A DNA stretch of 64,000 nt from Isoetes taiwanensis (taxonomy: Eukaryota; Streptophyta; Lycopodiopsida; Isoetales; Isoetaceae), in contig JAJEKV010000051.1 in assembly GCA_021234155.1 (NCBI GenBank), positions 9,632,105-9,696,104 on the forward strand. Direction: 5' to 3'. The notes beneath the pieces were generated by a model. The model was given only the letters and a program-made list of their open reading frames with translations. It was not told the origin of the DNA and searched no databases. Positions 1 through 11,226 of this stretch are shown one piece after another. Each line of letters starts with the position of its first letter. The first letter of the stretch is position 1. A program made the translations under genes and the position numbers.

Positions 1-1446
1 ACCAAGCGCGCTTCAAGGTATGAAGCAAATGGAAGGAGGATTTAAAAGTGCTCAGTAAGGCAGCTACATTTTGAAGCAGCAGGAACTCGCAGTCTATCCT
101 CACTATAATAAGCCTAGAATTGCTTGTAGATCCCAGATGGGGGGCGAGCTCTGTTCCTTCCATTTCCGGTGAAGGTGTGGTGCTGTTCGTGCTACGTACT
201 CAATCGAAATAATAGCGCAAAGACTTTGATTATTATCCATCAAACTTTTCCTAAAAAGGAACAATATGGTGGGGCATGGGTCAATTTTATTGCCATCTTG
301 GCCACTAGCGTCCCATTATATGGATGACTATTTCCAACTTTATTCCCAGATATAAAAGACGCATAATAAGTTGTTTTTTCTGAGAGTATTATATAATGTA
401 GAAAGAATCTAGGGCTAAGATGGGACTCAATAACTCTTTATGTTCAAAAGTCCCTAGCCGGAAGGAGAAATTTGTTGTCACTAGCGACGAGAACCTGTGC
501 CATTGCTTGCTCTTTACCTCGCAGAGTGACAGATATATCTTTATCTTTATCATAAGTGCCTTCCTTATATTTGGATATGTCTTATGTGTTAGAATCTTGT
601 ATGCCCATGATCTCCTCCCATTACACTACAAACATCATTTAGGAGCATTCACTACGTCAACTCAAGTCGACGTGGAAGGTTTACAAAAGATAACTTGTTG
701 ATTTCAAACTGCACTACTATTTTTGGGTTTCCCTATTTTGGATACTTTAGAAAGAATGAATTAATGTATTTTTATCGTCCTTGAACACCAATTGGTCTAT
801 GGGACACAATTAGAGAGAACAGCAAGCGTATTACTTTAGAATTAAAAAAAATCCCGCCTCGAAGGCTTTTCAAGGAAAAAATCTTGGCAGAAATAAGCAT
901 ACAGACACTGTACAATGATATACATGAGGATAAATTTAGATGTCGTACCAGAGGACATATCTTAGTGCGCATATCCATGATCACTTGAAGATATAATCCT
1001 AGTAACCCCACTGAGGCCATATCTGGTTGGCTAAGTGATATAAATAACTTAGCCATGCCCCTTCCACGTTAAGTGCATACAAGTCTACTAATGTAGATTT
1101 GTAAGGTGACGTGGCCTAGGAGATACGTATTTATATAGTATATTCTAGGGTAACGTCTTCTCCCCTGCCCCCTTCGCCCAGCATAGTGTTATCCTCAGCA
1201 TTACCTAAGGTGAAATAAACTTGCATCAAGTTATGCAACAACAACACTATTTAAGTTTAACACTTAGAATTTATTCGAGAGATAACTTTCGATATTTAAT
1301 TGTGTCGATAGATGTAAAGGCTACATTCACACACTTATACAAAATTATATAGCTTTAATAAGTTTACATTATAATAATATAATAATTAGGAGTAATAAAA
1401 TTAAGACAAAATCTTATAACTCCTATTCATATCGTGATGTGCTCAT
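1..1446. other. AT-rich stretch without recognisable gene
   Basis: I see no convincing coding region. The open frames here are short, lack family motifs and do not extend. No inverted ends or tandem arrays stand out. It is probably old, decayed repeat DNA next to the retropepsin relic that follows. Confidence 0.5.
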
Positions 1447-1710
1447 CTATTTATTGCCCTCTCCGCATTGCATGATTGGGGTGGCTTCTTTACCTATTAT
1501 CCCAATGACTTTGCCATTTGGCATCGTTAAGGTCACTTTCCGCTTCCCACAATCAATCACAGCCCCAGTCGGGCCAAGGTATTCCATGCCTATGATCAAG
1601 TCATACTTACCGATATTCATGATCTCCGCTTCCATTTCAATGTCGATACCTGGCAAGTCTATGTCGAAGTTGATCCTCTTTCCCACTATACGTAGGATTG
1701 CATGCTGCTG
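1447..1710 (-). pseudogene. Ty3/gypsy retropepsin (aspartic protease) relic
   Basis: A minus-strand frame of about 80 codons reads like the C-terminal half of a gypsy-type protease. It has a DLPGIDIEMEAEIM stretch, then KYDLIIGMEYL, then AVIDCGKRKVTL, which match the flap-to-second-half part of retropepsins (the IIGMxxL and IDCxxxxV blocks). The catalytic D(S/T)G is not visible in the continuing frame upstream, and no reverse transcriptase follows, so it is a fragment. In a complete element this enzyme would cut Gag-Pol. Family assignment is by eye. Confidence 0.55.
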
Positions 1711-2589
1711 AATGAAGTTTATGATTGTAGAAGATTATCTGAAGTCTATTTGGTTTTTTTTTATGTAGATCTGTTGCACTTTTTCATACCCGCTACACAC
1801 CTTCAATCTCTCAGTATCAAACACATGTTGCACAACTGGTGCACTAATTAAAACAACACCTTCAGAACTCTTTAGATATAGACATAGACACAAGTAAGTT
1901 TGTTGAACAATCCACTTTTTTAAGCAGTTAACTATTGCAAGAAAAGCAATGTATTGTTTTTACTATGAAATGGCCATTAGTATGTTGCACATTTGCAAAA
2001 TACAAATGTGAAGTGATTGATCATCCAATGCATAGATATTTGGAGTAGAACCCAACCCCAAGATAAACATAACTCCATAAACTCCTCAAATGTGTCACCA
2101 AAGCATCAATGTTTGAAACATATCCAATTGAAACGCTCATGTTCGTGTTGTTACGATTACTGTTTCACTAAGCTATAATTCACTGTTTATGCTCATGTAT
2201 GGGTTTACATGATATATGTATGGGTCATGGCAATAGATACATCATATAAGGAAGATTAGAGTTATGCTTTGCAATATGTTGACACACCCTAAATAAATGA
2301 AAGATTAGGACCTTAGACATGAATAAATATCCATTCTATAAAATTGAAAGAAGTAAACCTCTTCAATTGCACGCTTGCAATATTGGCGTCTCAAAGGAAA
2401 TACTGCTTCACCTTTAATAACTACCAACTGCAAAATTTGCACAAGGTGCTGGCTCCACCAACGCTAAATTCTTGTATGGTATGAAAATAAAGGGTGTTGT
2501 GATATATTGGACACATGGGAGGACTTGAAAGCATGTTTAAAATAAGTCCATAGTCCCAGATCTAATTCTTCTACAAGAAACAAGATTTT
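1711..2589. other. No recognisable gene
   Basis: AT-rich sequence with only short shadow frames. Nothing assignable was seen between the protease relic and the tandem repeat. Confidence 0.5.
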
Positions 2590-2990
2590 TCTCTCGATAA
2601 GGGCCCACAACACCTTAAGACTTACAGGAAGGAGAAATGTATGTGGTGGCTCTCTATGTGGAATGTGTAAGAGTAGCGATGTGTGCAAGTAAATAGCAAT
2701 GCAGATCTCACTTACTTGAAGCAATATCTAGATTTTCTATTCTATTCTATTCTCTCGATAAGGGCCCACAACACCTTAAAACTTACAGGAAGGAGAAATG
2801 TACGTGGTGGCTCTCTATGTGGAATGTGTAAGAGTAACGATGTGTGCCAGTAAATAGCAATGCAGATCTCACTCACTTGAAGCAATACGTAGATGTTTGC
2901 TCTATGTGGAATGTCTAAGAGTAGCGATGTGTGCAAGTAAATAGCAATGCGGATCTCACTTACTTGAAGCAATACCTAGATGTTTGCTTG
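2590..2990. repeat. 161-bp direct tandem repeat, two full copies and one partial
   Basis: The block starting CTCTCGATAAGGGCCCACAA at about 2,592 recurs at about 2,753 with a handful of changes. The second half of the unit (TATGTGGAATGT to AGCAATACCTAGATGTTTGC) is present a third time from about 2,902. A short run of TTCTA units (2,732-2,752) lies at the first junction. The similar minus-strand open frames in each copy are a consequence of the repetition and not evidence of a protein. Confidence 0.8.
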
Positions 2991-4099
2991 CTCAATAAGC
3001 TTTGGGATGCTAGTGCCATAAATAAGGTTACAACAATAAGGGACACCTGTAGCACATCTGCCTATGAAAGGGGATAGGACAATTGCATCCATTCACACAT
3101 GCACACATCATCTCAAAATTGCAACATGCAAATGTGCCCATGAGTCACATGAAAATAGGGTATATCATTGCTATTAGATGGGAACTATTGAAATGATCAC
3201 TATACTCTTCAAATTTGTTCAACGTTTGCAATTATTAAGGCATAATATATTGGTTTGATTACTCTTATCAGACACTGCATGTGCTTTTGCAATAATGGTT
3301 CTTCGTCTTATCCTGGAAATTGTTGTCCACTAACAACTCGTATACATATTCATTAACATGTTTATTATTGTCAAGCTTTTCCCTTGAAAACCTTTGAAAG
3401 GGGGTTTTGTAGTCCTGTAGTAATGCGCCCACTGTGATCCCCTAGACCTTTTGTCTTAGGAAACAATAAAAAACATTTAGATTCAACCCTGCAATGCAAA
3501 GGGCATACAAAGACCTTTTGTCCTAAAATAAGGGTACGAAGTCAGAAAGTGCACATTTTATGAATATCAATATGAATAAAATCTAGAGACAAAGAAGTCT
3601 AGTACAACAAGAGTAGCTAATACCGTCTTTACTGTTAGATAAGCAGTGGTCCTTGGCAACATCGGTGAATGCAGTCATAAAGTGTCAACAAAAGGCAAAC
3701 TCCACAATTGTAGAACCTCGTGCACCAATACCTCGAAGGTAGAAAACAACAAAAGAGAAACCACTTCTTAGATTTAGATGAAGAATACAATAGATAGTGC
3801 AAAAAACCTAACAGATCTTGAGAGATGGATCATCTCTTAGCAATTACTTTTACATCCCTTCAGTTAAAAGAACTCCACCCGTTCATTGATGCTACACAAA
3901 TAGCAGTGCCTTTGAGACTACTAAAGTTTGTCTAAGTCACCTTCCTCTTAGATGGTCGTCCCAGCTCGTCTGTGCATCAATTATTGTAGTAAGGGGTGCA
4001 CCTACCGGATACACAACTAGACGGTAGAGCTGCAATCAACATCATGGTGGACCACCTAAGCTTCAATCAGTGACAACCATTTAACTTAATATCAAGCTA
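2991..4099. other. No recognisable gene
   Basis: AT-rich, no family motifs, no clear repeat ends. Base composition changes sharply near 4,100 where the GC-rich LINE relic starts. Confidence 0.45.
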
Positions 4100-4950
4100 G
4101 CAAAACAAATTGCAGGATTTGGCCTTGGTTGAGGTCCCTGGGGACTTGTCTTTCACCTATTGTAATAGGCAGATTGGTGCGGGCCGGGCGTATGCTAGGC
4201 ATGACCGGTGTTATGCTTCCCCATGCGCACTGGATGGTGTGCCCTCTTTGCGCCGGAGTAACATTCTGTCTACCTCCATTTCGATCATTACCCTCGGGTT
4301 TTGTCGGTCGAGTGCGGTTGCCTCTCGGCCCTCTAGGGCGGTGTTCCGTTTGAACACCCGGCTTCCGGCCGATCGCGGATTTCGGCCCGGTGCCGAGTTG
4401 TGGCTTGATACCTTTTCATCTCCTCGGCGGGTATGTCCGGTATGGTGGCCCGCCTTTGGCCAGGTGTGAAGCGTTTGCCAAGGTCTTTGGTAGGCGGCGT
4501 GTCGCGGCGAGTGGCGTGGAGTTGCATGGTCTCTATCGAGGAGTTGGAGAGGATTCCGGCCGCCTTCGATGGCATTAGGGAGAATACAATGTTGCGTAAG
4601 TATTGTTGCTCGAGCGGGTTAAAGTCGCGGGAGGCACGTGTGAAGGCGAAGTTCGGCTCGGTGTTCTTGAGCAAATGAGGCAGGCGATATCACAAAGATC
4701 TATGGCGCCCCTTGCTTTGCACGATGGCCGACTTTGGAGGATCCCGCTGATTTGCGTGAGGTATGTGCATGCCCATTTCTCGGTTTTTGCACAACGACTC
4801 TTCCCTATGAGCGGGAGATGCAAGAGCTTGTTTTGAGGGTCGTTAAGCCATCTATTCTCGCCTCACCAAATGGAGAGCTTGGAGCGAGAGCTCTCCGAGA
4901 GGATTTAGTCTGCGGCATGTATGTGCATGGCCAAGGATAAATGTCCCAGG

Positions 4951-5750
4951 GCTGGATGGCATCCATGTGGAGTTCTTTCGGACTTATTGGGAGTGGGCTG
5001 GTGAGTCGGTTGTACCGTGTGTATCTTGAGTTGCTTGCATCTTCTCAAATGGATAGGATCTTGAATACCGCATGCATTTCCTTGATTCCTAAGGTTAAGC
5101 GACCTTCTACTATTAATGATTGGAGGCCTATCTCCTTGTTGTCCTCGTGTATAAGATTATTGCGAAAAGCCCCGGCAAAGAAGTTGAAGCCGGTGTTGAC
5201 TTCTTCCATTAGTAAGGTGCCGTCCTGGGTTTGTCCCCTCGGGAGGAACATTTTGACTAATGTTGCCGCAGCTTATGAGGGCCTCTATTGGGCGGAAAGA
5301 ACAGTCAAGGCATTGCCTATCTTAAGCTTGACTTTGCCAAAGCTTACGATAGTGTCCGTTAGGGAGTTCTTATGCGCCATGATGTTAGCATTGAGATGTG
5401 GTCCACGCTTTACGAGAGGCGACCATGAAGTCGCATAGGTCAACAGACTCCACGGTGGTGTGCGGGGTGAACCCTCCGCCTTTTCTCCTTAGGCGGAGGG
5501 TGCGTCGGGGGTGCCCTTTGGCGCCATTTTTTGTTTACGATTGTGGCGGAGGCAATCGTCTCGATTGTTTTTGGTCTGCGGTGGAGGAGGGAGTGGTGGA
5601 TGGGCTTGGATCACGGGATAGTAGCCAGCAGATTATTAACCAGTTTGCCGATGATACTTTCCTCTTCTTGGTGGCAGAAGAGAGGAATTTGCGGAATGTG
5701 AAGGGTTTGTTGGATACTTTCTCCTTGGCCTCAGGCATTCTTCTGAATTG
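4951..5750 (+). pseudogene. LINE reverse transcriptase, N-terminal and palm part
   Basis: Read across frameshifts, this is a LINE RT. Visible blocks are LDGIHVEFFRTYWEWAGES (RT block 0 type), ISLIPKVKRPSTINDWRPIS, then LKPVLTSSISKV and GRNILTNVAAAYEGLYWAE, a decayed KLDFAKAYDSV block, RRGCPLAPFF, and the catalytic FADDTFLFL followed by VKGLLDTFSLASGILLNW. At least three frameshifts or stops interrupt it. The motif order is that of plant L1-type ORF2. It would copy LINE RNA at nicked chromosomal DNA if intact. Confidence 0.8.
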
Positions 5751-5799
5751 GTAATGTGTGTACTAAGCTGCTGGGTATTCCCTTTGGAACCCTTTGGTA

Positions 5800-6585
5800 T
5801 TCTCTTTGCTAGAACCCTATATGGAGAATACCTTTCCCGATCGAGTACCCCCACCTCCACCACCAGTCAAGATTGATGATCACGAAGAATTTGAAGTTCG
5901 AGAAATCTTGGACTCCAAGTTCTTGCAACGTCGTCTCTATTACCTGGTCGAAAGGATATTCTCCAAGTGATAGAAACTGAGAACCTGCCGAGAAACTGCC
6001 TAAGACTCCTGATAAAATTTCGGAATTCCACTGACATTACTCAGACAAGCCCAATCTCAATACTCCGGCTCCAGTTTGGTCGACTTGTCGCCGCCGTAGG
6101 AGGGTGATCGTGTGATGACCATTATACTCATATGTACAATATGGTCGCCACACGGGTCACCTGAATACCCTACGCTTGGCGTCATCTCGTTCATAGGAGT
6201 GGCGAAATCTAGACCATTGGTCTAGATATAAATAGAGGAGCCCCATTCTTGTCAAACCATTCCAGTTCAACGCCAGTCTTGAGCCTTTCTAGATGTCTGT
6301 CTTATGTTCCTGCTTGCCTTCACACCAGTGTAGTCTTAAATCCCCATTGTATATCTGATTCTTTTGCTGATCTTGGCATATTATTTGCGTATTTTCAACC
6401 TATTTTTCGTGTTTTCCACATAAGTTCATGAGAGGAGCAAGGTGAACCATGTTCTTGAGCGAGCCTTCCCTTAAGTCTTCTGTTTGAGGTATGCTTCTAA
6501 CAAAATATTTTATCAATCTTGGTTGGCATTTTTGGTAGGACCTTCAGTTCTTGAATTAATCTTTTGGAAGCAAGAATTGTTCGGA
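5800..6585 (+). mobile_element. Ty3/gypsy 3' fragment (integrase tail plus LTR) inside the LINE
   Basis: These 786 bases match 14,898-15,683 base for base in length with only about three substitutions that I could see. The segment starts inside the gypsy integrase C-terminus, runs through the chromodomain region and the LTR with its TATA motif (ATATAAATAG at about 6,226), and stops at ATTGTTCGGA. The same end point ends the similarity in the second copy. It is flanked by a 39-bp direct repeat of LINE sequence on one side only (see findings). Confidence 0.85.
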
Positions 6586-7875
6586 CTCCGCCTCCCCCTT
6601 GTTTGGCTCTATTCCCTTGGAAGGTGCTTCCAGGTAATGTGTGTACTAAGCTGCTGGGTATTCCCTTTGGAGGGGATGTTTCCATGGGGAGGGTATGGGA
6701 TGAGATTTTGCAGGGGTTGCAGAAACACCTCAATTGGTGGAAGGGTAGCAAGTTGTCCATGGCAGGTAGGATCACTATTGCCAAGTCAGTACTTTGTAGC
6801 ACTCATGTGTATACAGCATCTGCGATGCTAGCTCCTGAGGGATAAGATACAGGCTTTGGATAAGATTGTTCGAAATTTTGTGTGGGGCGGGGATGATGAA
6901 GGGGCGGTTGTTAAAGTGGCTTGGTGGAAGTGTCTCCGCCCCCGGGAGGATGGGGGCTTGGCCATTCTGGATTTGGCGCTGCATAGTAAGGTGTTGGTCT
7001 CCAAGTTTGTTTGGAGCATTCTGCAGGATTGAGCATCTTCTCCTGGTGCGGCGTTGTTGTTGCGATCTCTTAAGCCATTGTGTGGCGTTTGGGAAGCCGT
7101 CTGCGCATGTGGAGTTGCCACGGCAATTTGTTGTATGGTCTCCGGCCTTTCCCACATGCATCCCCTTTTCTCCACGAAGTGTTGGGGCTTGGGATCATGT
7201 GCGTGTGCTCTTCCAACTAGATTATGCCTCGGTTTATCACCACTCTTCTCCTTTCTTGTGGATTCCTCTACCCCCTACAAGCACTTGCCCTTGGTCGCCA
7301 CTGTGCATGCTTTCGGGCCTTGGAGGCCCGTTGGAGGCGAGCTGCTGTGCTCACCTTGGAGGATTGGTATTGGGGTGGTCAGCTAGCCGTGGGAGTTCTT
7401 TTCGAGCTCGCTTTCGCTGGGGCGTGGCCAGGGCTATCACGGGAGCGCGTGGCGGGGAGTATTCCGCTACACATACCTATAGTCCCTCGGGATGATGTGG
7501 TGGTGCGGGGTTTGGAAGGTTCATCCGGATGTTGTGTCTTCTTGCTTTGTGCGTTCTTCTTCTGGGGGTCTTTGGCTATTCATGACACACCCCCCCTTCG
7601 AGCAAGTGGTCTCTGCGGCTTCGGGTTCTCAATGGCTTCGGTTTGGGCGTGGACATGGAGCTCACTTCCCCCAGAAGGTTAGGGTGCTTATACGGGCAAG
7701 TGGTGCACCGTTGTATCGGGTGAATGCCCTTGTGAGTCGGTTTAGGCGGTGTGAGCCCTCTCTGCCTTTGTTGTGGCCTTCATCGTTGAGGCTGTGGAGA
7801 ATTGTGCGGTTTTATGCCCTCACTTGCGGTACTGCCTGGGATTGGGTTAGGGCTCTGTTTGGTGAGATTGACTAG
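6586..7875 (+). pseudogene. LINE reverse transcriptase, thumb and C-terminal part
   Basis: The LINE resumes at CTCCGCC. It reads CTKLLGIPFGGDV, LNWWKGSKLSMAGRITIAKS and VYTASAML, then, after a frameshift near 6,842, DKIVRNFVWGGDDEGAVVKV, AWWKCLRPREDGGLAILDLA and LHSKVLVSKFVWSILQD. These are the standard post-palm blocks of L1-type ORF2 (LGIPFG, SMAGRI, W-G, GGLG-like). The rest of the frame to about 7,875 is decayed and I cannot place its domain. Together with the upstream piece it makes one interrupted ORF2. Confidence 0.75.
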
Positions 7876-8275
7876 CCGGTGGTTCTTTGCTTCATGTGTA
7901 TCCTGGTGCTTGGCGGCTCTTGCGGCGGCAAACCTGCATCTGTCGTGGCTTAGTTGGTGTGGTTGATTTGGGCGGCGGTTGTGGATCTTTCGAGGGGATT
8001 CAAGACTGCGGCCTCTCGATTCCTCGACTTCGGTACAAGCTATTTCAAAGCTTTAAATGTTCCCTGAATAGTAGAGCGGAAGTTTGCCATTTGTCGGGAC
8101 TTCTTGGGTGTTGTAGATGGTGATGGTCGGTTTGTACAGCAGTAGAGTTGCAGTTTTTCTGTGAGTTTGTTGTGGAGTGTCGAGGTATCGCTGTCTCTTT
8201 GGGGCAGTTCTCCTTCCTCCTCACTTGCTTTGTAACATTACCATTCTTTTAATATATTGATGACACAGTTCTTCA

Positions 8276-8291
8276 AAAAAAAAAAAAAAAA
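8276..8291 (+). other. LINE poly(A) tail
   Basis: A run of A follows TTCTTC and ends the GC-rich block. It marks the 3' end of the LINE relic on the plus strand. Confidence 0.7.
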
Positions 8292-9131
8292 GTTTGATAC
8301 CAGCGGTAGGGATTCGGCATGAAGTTCCAATAATTGTAATCAAAGGCCGTGGAGTAATAGATTGGCAAATTCCTTACTAACCCATACCTTATCTCTAACC
8401 CATACCTTATTTTTTTGCTAAACCATTGGATTATAAACCATTGGATTTGTTAAATACCAATAAACACATAAAATACATGCAAATAGGACCATCTGAATGG
8501 CCCAGAGCTTCAACTTGAAAAGCTCCGGTGAAGCAACAAAGATCCGGAGGTAGAGTGAACAACGGAATGGCGTGTACACAAATTCGGAACAAAATTCGAA
8601 AATAAGAAACTGCAGCAGACCGCAAATCCGGCTGGAGCTTCCTGCCTCCGGAGCCTAAACAGAACAGAACAGAGTCGCCATCCTAGACCAGAGCTTCAAG
8701 CCCAGTTCGACGGTGCAAAAAATCCTCAAAAAACCCTGTTCAAGAAAGCCTGTTCAAGAAAACCCTGTTCAAGAAAGCCATCGCTGTTGCTGTTCATGCT
8801 TGTACAAGAGATCCCTCGGTGGTTATGGCAGATGCATGAATCGCATGCCCTGAGAGTGGCGACCAAAAAAAGAACAATCCCACTTTCTAAAATTAACCAT
8901 TAACAAAAAGAAAATTAAACCAAATCCAAACCATTAAAAAAGGCTTACACCTTTAAAAAAAGACCCACGGACCTTATGGAAAGACCATGTTGGATCGGAA
9001 TAAAATATTCTTTGTGTATACTTTGATGATGCCTTTGTGCACTGACATGGCGCCAACTCAATGCTTGTGTGGCACACAAGTTTTTGTTTAGAACCGGAAA
9101 AGAGCGATTGGGGTTTGCAGGAGAGTGGGAA
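8292..9131. other. Upstream region of the KIN17 gene
   Basis: No gene seen. It contains a short tandem repeat at about 8,729-8,780 in which the 16-base motif CCTGTTCAAGAAAGCC is repeated about three times. The region should hold the KIN17 promoter and 5' leader, but I see no clear TATA box close to the start codon. An in-frame upstream ATG-less extension exists (open back to 9,069), which is probably leader. Confidence 0.45.
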
Positions 9132-10358
9132 ATGGGGAAGAACGACTTCCTAACCCCCAAGGCCATAGCCAACAGAATCAAGGCGAAAGGCCTGCAGAAG
9201 CTGCGATGGTATTGTCAAATGTGCCAGAAACAGTGTCGGGACGAAAATGGTTTCAAGTGCCATTGTATGAGCGAGAGTCACCAGCGCCAGATGCAGGTAT
9301 TCGGTCAAAATCCTCACCGTTTTGTTGGTGGGTATTCTGAAGAATTTGAAACTGCTTTTATGGAGCATATGAAACGTAGCCATCGTTTTAGTAGGATAGC
9401 AGCCACTGTAGTTTACAATGAATATATTGCAGATCGTCATCATGTCCATATGAATTCTACAAAATGGGTCACCTTGACTGAGTTTGTTAAGTACTTGGGA
9501 AAGACTGGAAAGTGTAAAGTTGAGGAAACCCCTAAGGGTTGGTTCATCACTTATAATGATAAGGAGCCTGAAACTCTGCTTAAGGAAGGCTTGAAAAATA
9601 AGAGACAAAAAGCTGAAGTTGCAGATGCAGACAGGCATGAGAGAATGATTGCTGGTCAGATTGAAAGGGCCACCAAATTCGCTAAGTTAGAGTCTCCTGA
9701 GGAGGATGCTTCTTCTTCCTTGCCATCTGATGAGGAAAACCAGAGGACTTTCCAGAGAGAAGAAAAGATAGAAAAGATTGCCTTTTCTCTTGGTGGATTA
9801 AAACCACAAGCTCCTTCCAGCAGTGATGTTGTTACCCATAATATTAAACCATCGGTTTTTGAAGACGAAGAAGAGAAAGTAGGGGGTAAATCTGATAGGC
9901 TTAGACCTATGCTGAAGGATAAACGTGATCAAGCTGGTGCATTAGATGAAATTATGAAGGAACAAGAGCGTGCCAAAGAGAAGGTTAATAGGAAGGATTA
10001 CTGGCTTTATGAAGGTTTGGTGGTGAAGGTAATGTCCAAAGCACTTGCAGAGAAGGGTTATTATAAGCAGAAAGGCACTGTGATGAAAGTTGTGGGCAAG
10101 TACGTCGGGGAAATTGAAATGCTTGAGAGTGGTGATATGCTTAAGGTTGATCAGGAAGAACTTGAAACTGTCATTCCTCAGATTGGTGGGCTTGTGAAAA
10201 TAGTTAATGGTGCATACCGAGGATCGAATGCAAGACTGCTTTCTGTTGATACAAGCAACTTTTGTGTAAAAGTTCAAATTGAGAAAGGGATGTATGATGG
10301 TAGGGTCTTGCCTTCTGTACTATACGAGGATGTTTGTAAATGTACCCCGAATGCATAG
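9132..10358 (+). CDS. KIN17: KIN17-like DNA/RNA-binding protein
   Basis: A single uninterrupted frame of 408 codons encodes a full-length KIN17, a conserved nuclear zinc-finger protein linked to DNA replication and repair and pre-mRNA processing. I start it at MGKNDFLTP (9,132) because this is the conserved N-terminus of the family. The frame is open for 21 more codons upstream (ATG at 9,069), but those residues look unlike KIN17. Residues about 25-55 carry the C2H2-type finger (CQMC ... CHCMSESH). Next comes the winged-helix KIN17 domain with the WVTLTEFVKYLGKTG and WFITY blocks (about residues 115-155). A charged middle with KNKRQKAEV may serve as a nuclear signal. The C-terminal tandem SH3/KOW part contains KGYYKQKGTVMKVVGKY and LVKIVNGAYRGSNARLL. 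The gene has no intron and lies between repeats. All expected domains are intact, so I take it as functional. Confidence 0.95.
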   Translation: MGKNDFLTPKAIANRIKAKGLQKLRWYCQMCQKQCRDENGFKCHCMSESHQRQMQVFGQNPHRFVGGYSEEFETAFMEHMKRSHRFSRIAATVVYNEYIADRHHVHMNSTKWVTLTEFVKYLGKTGKCKVEETPKGWFITYNDKEPETLLKEGLKNKRQKAEVADADRHERMIAGQIERATKFAKLESPEEDASSSLPSDEENQRTFQREEKIEKIAFSLGGLKPQAPSSSDVVTHNIKPSVFEDEEEKVGGKSDRLRPMLKDKRDQAGALDEIMKEQERAKEKVNRKDYWLYEGLVVKVMSKALAEKGYYKQKGTVMKVVGKYVGEIEMLESGDMLKVDQEELETVIPQIGGLVKIVNGAYRGSNARLLSVDTSNFCVKVQIEKGMYDGRVLPSVLYEDVCKCTPNA

Positions 10359-11097
10359 TCTGCGTACGAAGAGGTAAAGCTGCATCCCTTTTTTTTTAAT
10401 TGTTTGCAGAGTTGAAAAATAAGCAATTAATGAGCATTCTTTTGCATGCTTAAGGTTTTTTTGGTAAGATCTGGTATTTAGTGTATTCTCTTCATATCTT
10501 TAAGAAATATTGTCTTCACCATGTCCTTTACAAAAGGATGAAATTACTGCCAAATCTGATAATTCTTATAAGGCTAGCAGGACTTCCAGTTGACTGGACA
10601 TTTGCGCTTTGGTAAGTAGACATGGAGTTTTGCAGCACCAAATGAATTGGTCATCCCATGGCATAGAAGCTATTGCCTGCTTGATCCTCATTGACTGGTT
10701 GAGTGATGTAAGTTTGACAGGCATTTTACAGGAACTGTAAGAACGCCTCATGCTACTAGAGATTTTGTGAATTTTCTTTTTGTTCCCTCGTATGGAGACA
10801 CCTCTATTGGTAGTCCTTGCAGTCCTCAAGAGTACGCCTCCTGCTACTAGAGAGTTTACAAATTTTCTTTTTGTTCCCTTGTATGAGCCACCTCTATTGC
10901 TAGTCCTTGAAGTTCTCAAGAGGCCTTGCATATATTGTTGTTAATAAGCTGTCAAATCAGTTACAATACTTTGTGTTACTACGTGTGATTCTGTTGATAA
11001 TTCGTTCCCCTCATTTCTTGAACAGCAGACTTCAATTATCAACGTCCACTTCTACCTAAAAGCGTATTTTTCTAATCTAGTATCAGCTCTTTTTCAG
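10359..11097. other. KIN17 3' flank and an about 91-bp tandem duplication
   Basis: The 3' untranslated region of KIN17 should lie in the first few hundred bases. At 10,741-10,831 and 10,832-10,922 there are two imperfect copies of a 91-bp unit containing GCTACTAGAGA, TTTCTTTTTGTTCCC and CCTCTATTG. No gene was recognised. Confidence 0.6.
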
Positions 11098-11226
11098 GTT
11101 TCAAGTTCTCCAAAGCTTGTGAGAACCGCCGAACATTATAGGGCTTTAAAAGTTGCTGGAAACTTTGCTCTTGCACTTACGCAGAGCATTCGGGCTGGAG
11201 CAAAGCTCTCACTGAAATATTTCTGA
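11098..11226 (+). other. Possible orphan terminal exon (42 codons)
   Basis: After a good acceptor (TTTTTCAG ending at 11,097) a 42-codon frame reads VSSSPKLVRTAEHYRALKVA, then GNFALALTQSIRAGAKLSLK, then YF and a stop. The amino-acid composition and clean acceptor look like a genuine last exon. I do not recognise the protein and see no partner exon upstream other than KIN17, which ends on its own. It may be a captured exon or chance. Confidence 0.25.

Larger units (their letters stand above)
4100..8291 (+). mobile_element. L1-type LINE relic, GC-rich, ending in poly(A)
   Basis: From about 4,100 the sequence becomes clearly richer in G and C than its flanks and stays so until the A-run at about 8,276-8,291. 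It contains broken reverse transcriptase (RT) coding sequence on the plus strand, split at 5,789-6,585 by Ty3/gypsy sequence. The 3' end is a plain oligo(A) tail, as expected for a LINE inserted by target-primed reverse transcription. The endonuclease half is not recognisable, so the copy is 5'-truncated or the first 850 bases are too decayed to read. I could not find a convincing target-site duplication. Confidence 0.8.

Noticed and set aside
9069-9131. Longer KIN17 N-terminus from the ATG at 9,069
   Set aside because: The 21 extra residues do not look like KIN17, whose conserved start is MGKNDFLTP; the downstream ATG is preferred.
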